Shown here: positions 21,089 to 30,200 of the stretch, piece after piece
Position numbering within the stretch: the stretch's first letter is position 1
Layout of the letters: each line of letters starts with the position of its first letter
Source: Pseudoneurospora amorphoporcata
Lineage: Eukaryota; Ascomycota; Sordariomycetes; Sordariales; Sordariaceae
Length of the DNA stretch: 33,127 nucleotides
NCBI GenBank assembly: GCA_033297205.1
Contig: MU859339.1
Location: 1-33,127, forward strand
Reading direction: 5' to 3'
Translations under genes and position numbers: made by a program
Notes under the pieces: generated by a model
Database searches by the model: none
Seen by the model: only the letters and a program-made list of their open reading frames with translations
Told to the model about the DNA's origin: nothing

Positions 21089-21304
21089 TGTGAGAAGATT
21101 CTGGGCGTTTGCTGCACAGACCGCTAGTCCTTTGCCCTGCAGGCACCCTCTTTGACAGCGGTTCTGGCACTTCCCAGAATCCCCTCCTTTGCAGACCTTC
21201 CTCCTCTTTGTATCGCCAGCTCTATATAGCTGGCGATCCCTTCCAGCCTCAGATAGCTGGATCCCTCAATCATCATCATTCCCATCATTTCGTGATCCAT
21301 CTCA
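21089..21304 (+). repeat. 5' LTR
   Basis: 216 bp, starting TGTGAGAAG and ending ATCTCA. It is identical to 26682-26897 except for one C/A difference in the CAAT(C/A)ATCATC segment. It contains a TATATA near 21224-21229 that could serve as the element promoter. Confidence 0.95.
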
Positions 21305-21319
21305 TAGGTCATGAGCCCT
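21305..21319 (+). promoter_or_regulatory. Putative primer-binding site (half initiator-tRNA type)
   Basis: GGTCATGAGCCCT directly follows the 5' LTR. It resembles the complement of the anticodon stem-loop of initiator tRNA-Met (GGTTATGAGCCC in yeast), with one mismatch. Drosophila copia is known to use an internal half of this tRNA as primer. The assignment is inferred from that similarity. Confidence 0.5.
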
Positions 21320-21363
21320 CTGTCGCAACGTTAGTCGAACGCGACCTCCCAACAACAACAAGT

Positions 21364-21533
21364 CAGACGATCTCCCTGACACTCCAAGTCGACGATCTAC
21401 CGACACCTCATGAGGATTATCTAAATCCTATTCAAGTCAGCGACGCGATTCTCGCCCTGACAACCCCTTCAAATCAGACGAATTTCCTGATACCCTAAGT
21501 CGACGATTTACCGACACTCATGAGGATTATCTA
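21364..21533 (+). repeat. Duplicated about 60-bp segment in the gag leader
   Basis: The segments 21364-21424 and 21475-21533 are imperfect copies sharing AGTCGACGAT(C/T)TACCGACAC and TCATGAGGATTATCTA. They lie between the primer site and the gag start. Several differences are C/T. Confidence 0.7.
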
Positions 21534-21585
21534 TCAAGACGACAGTCAATCCCATAACAAGACAACGTCGCTCACTCTCGTAACC

Positions 21586-22617
21586 ATGGCAACCAACAAC
21601 AACCTGGCCGATACGACAACCCTCATACAACTAAAGGGCGAGAAGAATCTGGGCGACTGGGAATCAGCTCTCTGGGTCGCACTGGACTGCGCCAACCTCA
21701 CAGACTACGTCTTCAGTCCAAAGGATAAACCAGAACCAAAGGATAAAGATTCAAAGGAGTACGAGACGTGGCGAGCCAACAGAGCCAGAGCAGTTGCCGC
21801 CATTCACAGCACTCTCAAAGCAGAGAACATCAGAACAACCCTCCAGATCAATGGATGGAATCCACGAGACAGAGATCCCAGCTATCATTACCAGCTGGTC
21901 CAGAAAGCCATTGCAAAGGTCACAGATGAGGCCAGGGCAGATGTCCTTCAAGAATATCTGTCACTGAAAAGACAGTCTTTCGATACAATGGAGTCATTCT
22001 TGCAACGATATAACGTTTGTCGTAAACGCATATCCGAAGCCAACCTCAATATCGACGACGATCTCGAGATGGTCATCCTGTTCAACATGGTCAGAACCCA
22101 GTATCCCATTGAGGCCCGCCTCTGGGCCATGGATATGGAAACAAAGAAGCTGGTTCCATCAGTGTTTCTGGGCAAGCTCAGCACTATCGGTAACAGCGAG
22201 AAGCGTAATCCTACCCTCAACGTCTCTACACAAGTCAACAATGCCGACAACAAGAACACCAACAACGATAAAGGCAACACAGACAACAAAGATAAGAAGA
22301 AGAGGGAAACAGAGAAGTGTTCCACGTGTAACAAAGACATCATGAAAGGCCACAAACACTTCGATTGCGGTCATCACAGGAACGCTAAGACCCCAGACTG
22401 CTGGATGTGCAACCCAGAGAAGGCACCAGATACATGGAGAAAGAAGAAAGAATTGATGGAAGCCAAGTCCGCTGGCACGGCTGCAGCCACGGCTGACACG
22501 AACAATGGCCTTACCCATCCCTCATCAAAGAGCTCCCTTCTGTACGGTAGTGTCAACAACTTCATGGCATTAAGCCGTGACGATTCGGATTCCGATGACA
22601 ATCAGGATTTTTGGTAG
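21586..22617 (+). CDS. gag: Gag polyprotein of the copia element
   Basis: 343 aa from the ATG at 21586 (context ACCATGG). An upstream in-frame ATG at 21520 lies in the duplicated leader and would add 22 residues. The N-terminus, LIQLKGEKNLGDWESAL, and the central FDTMESFLQRYNVCRKRI are typical of copia-type Gag (UBN2/DUF4219-like). A zinc-knuckle-like cluster, CSTCNKDIMKGHKHFDCGHH with later CWMC, lies near residues 245-280. It ends at a TAG just past GATTTTTGG. Pol lies in the minus-one frame and overlaps there, so ribosomal frameshifting on the T-run is possible, although the heptamer is not canonical. Confidence 0.9.
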   Translation: MATNNNLADTTTLIQLKGEKNLGDWESALWVALDCANLTDYVFSPKDKPEPKDKDSKEYETWRANRARAVAAIHSTLKAENIRTTLQINGWNPRDRDPSYHYQLVQKAIAKVTDEARADVLQEYLSLKRQSFDTMESFLQRYNVCRKRISEANLNIDDDLEMVILFNMVRTQYPIEARLWAMDMETKKLVPSVFLGKLSTIGNSEKRNPTLNVSTQVNNADNKNTNNDKGNTDNKDKKKRETEKCSTCNKDIMKGHKHFDCGHHRNAKTPDCWMCNPEKAPDTWRKKKELMEAKSAGTAAATADTNNGLTHPSSKSSLLYGSVNNFMALSRDDSDSDDNQDFW

Positions 22618-25600
22618 AGCCCGTAGCCAATACAAACGCTAAAATCCAACAGGCTCTCAAGGTACAACTGATGAACATCAACAACAACGACAACACACGT
22701 GACAAGGTTCTCTACGATTCTGGATGCGCTACCAGCATCTTTAATCACCTCAAATGGTTTACGGATCTACGACCACTCAACGAACCCTCTGAACACGTAG
22801 TAGGCAACGGTAACTCTATATACTCGTACCATATAGGCACAGTAGAGTTAACCATGCCAACAATACACCATGGCACAATAAGGGTAACAATCAAGGACGT
22901 ACAGTTCTGCCCTGACGTTCCAGCTAATCTCATCACCTCCGCTGGTCTTCTCGATAACGGTATGGAGTGGATGATGAAAAGCAACCAGATATCATACGGC
23001 AAATATACGATACAATGCAGCTGGGCGGGCAACGTGCCCACCCTTCCAATAACACCCCCTAACAACTTCGACCAAACACACGAGCTCCCTAGAGCCCTGA
23101 TAGCCTCGATAACGTACAAAACGATGCACAAACGACTCATGCACGCAGGAAAACAGCAAGTCATCGAAGCCTGCCAGAAAGCAGGTATCCCTATAAGCAG
23201 ATAAGAAGAGGACGACTGTGAGGCATGCAATATATTAAAGATGACCGATAAAATGCCTAAGGTAGTCTACGGTACAGCAGCAAAGAAGGCACTACAATAC
23301 GTACGCATAGACGTGACTAGCCATAACCAACCAGGGCATATGGGTGTCAGATACGTCGTACACTTTACCTGTATGGCAACAGCTCACAGATGGGTTCGTT
23401 TCGTTGTCAACAAAGGCGATGCCTTCAGAGCACTAGTCGAATGGAAGAAGTTCGTAGAACTTCAGACTGGTCTGAAAGTCTGTATCATTGGCCTCGATGG
23501 AGGGCCAGAGTTTGGATTGGCAACAACAGAGTTCAAGAACAGTAAGCTCGATCAATGGGCAAAGCAAGAAGGCGTTGAAATCTGGAAAACGACACCGCAT
23601 ACACCATAGATAAATGGCCCAGCCGAACTGACTGGCCGGCTCATCATGACAAGGACTAGAACGGTCATCCAAGAGAACAAGATTCCCATAGTTCTATGGC
23701 CGTTTGTGATGGACGCCGCCGTTAGAGTTATGAATCTCCTACTAACCAAAGCGAACAAAGACAACGACAAGATGAGTCCCCATGAACTTCTTCATACTCA
23801 CGCTAATTCACCAAAAGACCAAAGGAAGCCATACCTCAAATACTTGCGAAAGTACTGGTGTACCGCCTACTATTATATCAAACCCCAAAAACGTGAGCAA
23901 GGCGACAAATTTACCCCGCGAGCGCGCAAAGCCCACCTTCTCAATTACGGCGACGAACACGGCCGCATTTACTGGCTATACGACCCCGAATCTCACGAGA
24001 TAATCCGAGCGAGCGCAGTCAAGTTCGTGGAAAAGGAAAACGAGGACAAAGAAAGAGAGGATGAGCCTCAACACATGGTAGTCTTCGAAGATCACAGCGT
24101 TCAAGAGATAGAAGACGTGGCGGAACAAGAGAAGGAGGTGATAATCAGGGTGACAGGTACAACGCGACGGTCAACAGAAGTGCAGCCGGTAGAAGTTGAA
24201 TAATGGTCTCAACCCAAGCTTCCCCCTGCGGTCCTCGAGATACCGCGTTACTACCCCACCCCATCATCGACACCAATGCCATCTTCAATACCACTGATTC
24301 AAGAACTCCAGAACCAACAAGACCAGCCGTTACCGTCTATCGAAGAGGAGGAGCAAGAGGAGGAGTAGACAATGGACCTTGATGACTTGGATGAAGAGGA
24401 TCCCATCCCACCAAAAGACAGCCCGCTCAACAAATCCAAATCACGCTCCCCCAGCGAATCCAGCAAATCCTCGAAATCAGAAGACGTGAGTATGGGAGAC
24501 GTGGATGACGCGACTTCTACCCCTACTCCACGAGGCAGTCTCAGAATGCCAAATCTATTCAAGAGGTTTATGTCTCCATCAACCTTTAAACCTCTCCAGA
24601 ACCCCACGGAGCTCCAGCCTATGCCGCCAAAATCTCCAGCTCCGCTGGCACCTCCAGCACCACCGGCATCTCCAGTTCCGCCTTCCCAACTGCCACCAGC
24701 TAACCCGGCTCCTCCAGCTCCCTCACAAGCACCCCTAACTCCCCTAGTTCCTCTTTCAAAAGACCAACTCTCTTCAGAGCCCACGGCTGTTACCGTGAGG
24801 GATAACTCTGTTCCCCCAGAGGTATGCGAAGGTCGTCCAAAGAGAGCTAAAGCCAAAAAACCAGAAGGATTCAAATATGGTGAAGAACAGGTAACAGATG
24901 GACTGAAGAAAACAACGTTTTATCATGGAACAATGGAGCCGAACCGCTTGATAAGGCCACCACCCATCTGGTGCTTCACGGCCATGAAGGCATTGAAAGA
25001 AATCAACAGCCATATCAACATCGAGCGGGTTATCCCAAAGAACTACAGACAGGCTAAAAAGCTCCCAAACTTCAGCACATATTGGCTTCCGGCCATGGAA
25101 AAGCAGGTAAAAGCACTGAAAGATCAACAAGTGTGGAATCTGGTACAGAAAACTCCCGATATGGACGTTCTACCTGGAAAATGGGTATATGACGAGAAAT
25201 TCAACCTTCTTGATCAGAAATATGAAGCCAGGGCCAGATGGGTAGTCTGTGGCAATAAAGAACGGGAGGATTCATGGAATATCGAAGACGTCTACGCTGC
25301 AGTGGCCAACAGAACGAGCCTTCGAATCTTTCTGGTCTATATGGCCATCCACGATCTGGAATGCCAGCAATTTGACTTCAACACAGCGTTTCTTAATGCC
25401 CTAATTCCAGAAGGGAAGAAGTATTACGTTGAACAACCTACAGGACTAGCTGAGAAATCCCTACCCGAACAGGTGTGCCTGCTACGCAGAGCTCTATATG
25501 GGTTGAGACGGAGCCCTCTGTACTGGTTTAACACCATACACCCTGTCTTCGTGAAACTGGGCTTTTCAGCGCTGGGCACAGACGCCTGCCTCTTCATCAA

Positions 25601-26636
25601 CAAGGGTAGAGGAGCGTTGATTATACTCTACGTTGATGATCTCCTCATTGCAGCACAAAAGAATGAGGATATTGAAGATATCGTCAGCCAGCTGAAATCC
25701 AGGTTTAAGCTGAAATCAATGGGCGAAGTCAGAACGTTTCTTGGATATGATATTGTTCGAAACAGAAACGAGCGCACGGTATTTATGTCACAACAGCGAT
25801 ACGTGCAAGCAATCATCAAGAAATTTGACTACGATGGTTTAAAAGGCGCCAACACCCCATGGCCGCCAGATTACAAGATCCATGGGGGTGCCAATCCAGC
25901 CATCGAGATGCCAGAGATCCAGAAACCTTACATCAAGAAGACTGGCTCCCTTAACTACGCATCCATGGGCTCACGCCCCGATATCACATACACGGTCAAT
26001 AAGCTATGTGAGGGTAACGCTAAACCCACAGATCGTCACGACTACGTGATGCGGCATCTCTTCAGATATCTGGTGGATAACCCAGATCTGGGATTACTGC
26101 TGGGAGGCTTGTCGTTTCCACAGCAACCAGACCTCAACTTCAGGACATACGCAGATGCCTCATATGCTGATGATATCGAGACAAGGCACAGCACAGCTGG
26201 ACATATCGTATTTGTTACAACTGGACCAGTTTTCTGGAAATCAAAGAAACAGGCTTTCGTTACTCTGAGCACAACAGAAGCAGAATTTACCAACCTAGTC
26301 CCAGCAGCCAGATCAGCGGATTGGGTAGCTAAGATGCTGGAGGAGTTGGGTATGGCACAACCACAACGAATTCTCTTTACAGACAGTGCCAACGCAAGAG
26401 CAACAGCGCTCAGAACCCCTGGAAGAAACCGCTGCATTGATATACGGCTGAAGTGGGTCACAGAACAGATAGAACAGAAAAGGTTTGAGGTTGTTCACAT
26501 TCCTGGTACTGATATGGTAGCCGATGGCCTGACGAAAGGCCTCAAGGCGGATAAGCATGGAAAATTTGTAAAAATGCTGGGCCTAACCAGAAGGGATATC
26601 CCCTGGCTCAACACCAAAAAGAAGGAGGATACTTGA
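22611..26636 (+). pseudogene. pol: Pol polyprotein of the copia element, four in-frame stops
   Basis: One reading frame throughout, interrupted by TAA at 23202, TAG at 23607, TAA at 24201 and TAG at 24366. In order: protease with LYDSGCATSIF (DSG active site, near 22710); GAG-pre-integrase (KRLMHAGKQQ, then CEAC); integrase catalytic core with D in YVRIDVTSH, D in GLDGGPEF and E in NGPAELTGRL; a Pro/Glu-rich linker; reverse transcriptase with FDFNTAFLNA and the YVDDLL box (about 25630-25647); and RNase H with YADASYADD, STTEAEF and TDSANA. The RT and RNase H section, 24372-26636, is uninterrupted (up to 754 codons). The stops make autonomous activity unlikely. Confidence 0.93.
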
Positions 26637-26681
26637 TTGTTTACATGTACATAGACTTCCTATTTCAGGTCTGTGGGGGTG

Positions 26682-26897
26682 TGTGAGAAGATTCTGGGCG
26701 TTTGCTGCACAGACCGCTAGTCCTTTGCCCTGCAGGCACCCTCTTTGACAGCGGTTCTGGCACTTCCCAGAATCCCCTCCTTTGCAGACCTTCCTCCTCT
26801 TTGTATCGCCAGCTCTATATAGCTGGCGATCCCTTCCAGCCTCAGATAGCTGGATCCCTCAATAATCATCATTCCCATCATTTCGTGATCCATCTCA
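26682..26897 (+). repeat. 3' LTR
   Basis: 216 bp, starting TGTGAGAAG and ending ATCTCA, with one difference from the 5' LTR. Its last bases, read on the minus strand, provide the TGA that ends the truncated frame at 26895-27728. Confidence 0.95.
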
Positions 26898-27728
26898 TAA
26901 TCTTCGTTGGCTTCCCAGAGCCCTGTCGACTTGCACCCTAACCCTTGCGAAAAGACGTAGAGTGTCTTTCGTGCGGAATACACTGAGATTCCATTGCTTG
27001 TAGTGCATGTATACCTCCCAGCCGACTAGCATGTCACCGCCCTGAACGAGAGAAGTGTACCTTTTCGCGTAAATATCTCGGGAACTTCCGTGAACCTCTC
27101 GAGACCAACCGCCAGCTCTTCTTGACAACCCCGCGAAGTGTTGCTTGGAGGGACGGTATGACTCCATTTGAGAGCTTTGGAAGGTTTCGTGGGAGATCAC
27201 CTTGTTCTCACGTCGGGTAAGAACCATCCCATTCCCTGCCCAGTTGAGCGTAACAGCCTCATGAGACCGCTTTGGGTTGAAGTTGAACTGGATCTTGAAA
27301 TACTCCGGGTCCCATACCGTGAATCGTGCTCGCCGTGCTTGCTGGTTGTAGTCTAGTGCCCACTCAAAGATGTCATCCTTGAGGTGACGGAGCTTATAGA
27401 GTTGTGATTCCCGTCCTTGGAACCTGAGCTCCAAACAATCATCCTCTTCCCCCTGATCCTTCGGACAACGGATGTCGATGAAAAAATTCCCTGGCCAGCT
27501 ACCCTTCGAGTTGTAATATCTCCCGGTGTACAAGTCCAATTGTCGCGGATGAAAGTAGTTCGTGTAGCGCTCGCTGTCAATGCCAGTTCTCATTGTTTTC
27601 ACAAGCCTGAGTTTCTGATCCCGACTTCCCTTCGCCAATTCAACGTACTTCTTTGCCAGGTCAAGGTACGTTTTCCCTCCATCTTCAAATTGGAATAGCG
27701 CGGTGATGTAAAGAGTAGTCGGGACCAA
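26895..27728 (-). pseudogene. Hypothetical protein gene truncated at the retrotransposon edge
   Basis: The frame is open for up to 277 codons but lacks a proper ATG at its 5' end (first internal ATG at 27593). It stops in the first bases of the retrotransposon LTR, so its C-terminus is not native. The encoded sequence is of balanced composition and looks like a folded protein: FEDGGKTYLDLAKKYVELAK, HPRQLDLYTGRYYNSKGSWP, FFIDIRCP, DDIFEWALDYNQQARRARF, TLNWAGNGMVLTRREN. I do not recognise the family. Its 5' end overlaps the 138-bp direct repeat, in which another frame ends in KRQETRN-TGA, so the start may also be disrupted. The missing 3' part was not found left of the element. Confidence 0.55.
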
Positions 27729-27850
27729 TGCCGAATGACTTTGCGAGGCTGTCAGTTTCTCGTCTCCTGGCGCTTGAATTCACTGCACGCAATAAATAGA
27801 TGATGCTTTAATAGGCTGCGGTACCTGGTTGGGATTGAATCCAGTTGATT
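27713..27850. repeat. 138-bp direct repeat, right copy
   Basis: Gap-free partner of 20468-20605, same orientation, about 89% identical by eye. On the minus strand it encodes the end of a 47-aa frame that starts with ATG at about 27898 (MAPGQLTCMYKLRDRINQL onward) and ends KRQETRN. The other copy has a stop at the Gln of this segment. Confidence 0.75.
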
Positions 27851-28885
27851 GATTCGATCCCGCAGTTTATACATACAGGTCAGCTGACCAGGTGCCATGA
27901 TAATAGATGAGGGAAGATAGAGAGAGGAAGAGCAAGTTAGAGGAAGAGCAAGTTGAAGGAAGTGAAGGAAGAGGGAGGAAGAGGGTGGAAGAGGGAGGAA
28001 GAGGGAGGAAAAAGATAGGGGGTTGCGGATAGAGGCATAAGAATAGACGGAGAGAGACAGGAAAGAGGCTTTTGGGGCGTAATAAACCCTGGTCATTGTT
28101 AGTAACCACAAATGAAGACCAGTTTGAGGCCAATCAGTCCTCCACATCGAGAGCCTTCCCCGAGCTGGTTACAGGTGATTGCCGGGTAAGTCGCCGGAGA
28201 AGGTGTCTTCCGGATGAAAAAGAAAGGAGAGAGAAACCCAGATCATCCAGACAAGGCAGCAGAATGCTTGTCGTCAGATCCATATCCCAAATTGTTTCGG
28301 CGCCAATGCAACTTGTTCTTCATGTCTCTCCCGACAGCGCAACCATCCAATATCTGCGAGCGTCTGCATGACAACCACCGCAGATGATAGCAGTGGCATG
28401 GTATGGATAACCGAAAGGGCTTTTTATATGCCAATCCACCATGGTCGAAGACGTCATACTTCATCCAATATTGAGTGAGAGGTGAAGAGAGTTTCTTCAC
28501 GGATTGTGTTCCAAGATAAAAGTTCAGGACATCCCCCGATTTTCGGTTGCCTTATTCTCGGATTCACATCCTATCCTTATATTATTAGACCTAGATATAC
28601 TAATTGTCAACTCTTCAAGACCCTCATATGAACGGACATTACACCACTCCACACACACTCGTTCTCCTCTTCCGACTTTTGGACCCGAACTCAATCAGGA
28701 TCACGTACGTACCCGAGTTTTGACGCAGCAAGGAACTATTCCATCGATTCTGAAATCCAGGATTTCTTCACCAAGACTTTTGCAACCCGCGAAGCCTGCG
28801 ACGCAAAAGCAAGGGAGCTCGTCGGCGGTGGAGAAGTTGTATCAGTCGACGGAGGAGAGCGACATTGTCTACTTGAACCCCGCTG
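27851..28885. other. Gene-poor stretch with a purine tract
   Basis: A strand-asymmetric GGAAGAGG(G/T)-type purine repeat spans about 27905-28020 (CT-rich on the minus strand). It could be a promoter or leader for a minus-strand transcript, or a microsatellite. A plus-strand frame at 28504-28968 has no ATG at its start and no recognised domain, and ends opposite the broken PNP gene. No gene is supported. Confidence 0.4.
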
Positions 28886-29331
28886 CTAGTACTTGGGCCA
28901 CTGCGGTAAGACAGACGGATGCCCGTAGAATGGCATGTTGTACTGGTTGCCGGCGGCGTTATTGTTGACATGAAACCCTGATCCTGTGGTGACGTTCATA
29001 AACCCGGCTCCTGCAGATCTGGACCGTAGCAGGGCATTCCGCCTGCGATGCCAACCACCAGAACATGTTTGATGTTGGGAAACGAGCGGCGCATGTTGGC
29101 AAGGGCCGTGGCGGCTGGTTCGATACCTATGCGCGGGCATACAACTATTACGACGAAGTGTGAGCCTATACGTCCTACGTGGTAGAGAACGTCGTCGTCG
29201 GGAACTTCCAGTGTTGTGGGGTCCTCTAGCATTCCGACCGCAGCGGTGAGTTCCAAGGGCAAGGGGGCAATCCAGCCGACTGTGTACCGAGAAGCGTCGT
29301 GTAAGGGATCCATGTAGGCAATTGTTGACAT
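28886..29331 (-). pseudogene. Truncated PNP/UDP-phosphorylase-like gene with a frame-shifted amyloid-type motif
   Basis: The ATG at 29331 opens a 111-codon frame with the start of a nucleoside-phosphorylase (PNP_UDP_1-like) domain, as found in fungal NLR proteins: YTVGWIAPLPLELTAAVGML, DDDVLYHVGRIGSHFVVIVV, IGIEPAATALANMRRSFP, VLVVGIAGGMPCYGPDLQ. It stops at 28996-28998. Normal domains of this family are about 250-300 residues, so more than half is missing. In another frame the same strand continues to 28886 with GFMNVTTGSGFHVNNNAAGNQYNMPFYG, a Gly/Asn-rich motif matching the N-terminus of the divergent NLR at 30201. No plausible intron joins the two frames; the nearest GT..AG pairs are under 25 nt apart. 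The locus is therefore read as a deletion or frameshift product. Alternatively the motif marks the start of a second, deleted NLR gene. Confidence 0.68.
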
Positions 29332-30200
29332 CGAACGTGATTATCCAAAACGAAGAACAACGCTGTCTCAGCTTGCAGATACCCCAAGTATAAGAGAAGG
29401 GACTTGGGATTTTAACGTCTATTTAAGGTGTTAGAGGCAAGACACCAGATGGAGAGGGGTAGGTTGAGGCTCAGCTCTGGCACTCTTTGCTCTAAGAATG
29501 AGCATTATGGCTCGGCATCGTCGGATTGGTGGCCTCACATACCTCTAGCCCCCATGATAGGAATATGAAGGGCATCTAGATCAGACAATTCCCTCTTGGC
29601 TAGATGACGTGTCAAGCCGTTATGCTTCATATTTAGCACGCAGTCTTTTTGTTGAAACTTCTGATTGGCCGAATTTGCTTCGGACCTCTCACGAAGAGAC
29701 AATAATTCCAATCTGGGGGAGTCGCGTCTTACTTGCAGTTGTGGGGGCAGGCGTCGCATTCAGCTTTCCCCGAAAGGATATCTTCACACTACCAATGGCA
29801 CATGCGATTGGTGGCCGACCCACGCCAGGACTAGGAATTTGGGCATTAATAGGTAGTGTCTATTAGGCATCTTAACACCTAGGCTGATCTAAAAGGCCAA
29901 GCATCAACAGCTGATGCCGCAAATGTGCACATTTCGGTGGCACATCCGCCACATCACGCAGCTTTATGATTACCTTCGGTTGGGGATGAGACAAGCCAGA
30001 AGTTCGGCGACAGTACACCTTTGGAGTTTGGGCTGGTCAACCGGTTGAACACTATTCATCTCATCATTCGGTTCTGTCAACCTCTTGCTTACTCCTTGGG
30101 TCCTTTTTCTAAGTCTACAAGACGAGCAACCTCATTCCGTGCCTCACGTCTGATCTTGTAGCCAAGCATCATAGGAATCCCGAAGCTCAATTGCTACAAC
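29332..30200. promoter_or_regulatory. Divergent intergenic region between the PNP remnant and the NLR gene
   Basis: 870 nt between the two divergent starts. Overlapping short frames (29535-29759 minus, 29609-29866 plus) show no domain. The region probably contains the NLR promoter, and a shared bidirectional promoter is possible. Confidence 0.4.

Larger units (their letters stand above)
21089..26897 (+). mobile_element. Ty1/copia LTR retrotransposon, complete but with broken pol
   Basis: The 5.8-kb element has 216-bp LTRs at both ends, a primer-binding-like site, gag, and pol in the order protease, integrase, reverse transcriptase, RNase H, which is diagnostic for Ty1/copia. A polypurine-like GTGGGGGTG precedes the right LTR (about 26673-26681). 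The LTRs differ by one base, which implies a recent insertion. No target-site duplication is visible (GCACT on the left, TAATC on the right), so the copy may have arisen or been altered by recombination or a flank rearrangement. Confidence 0.95.

Noticed and set aside
22605..22617. Canonical minus-one frameshift heptamer between gag and pol
   Set aside because: The T-run allows slippage in the P site, but the A-site codon TGG does not re-pair well; it is kept only as a possibility.
28504..28968. 154-codon plus-strand frame ending opposite the PNP remnant, with a GTAAGAC donor-like site near 28906
   Set aside because: No ATG at its start, no recognised domain, and no second exon could be defined; the minus strand carries the recognisable motif.
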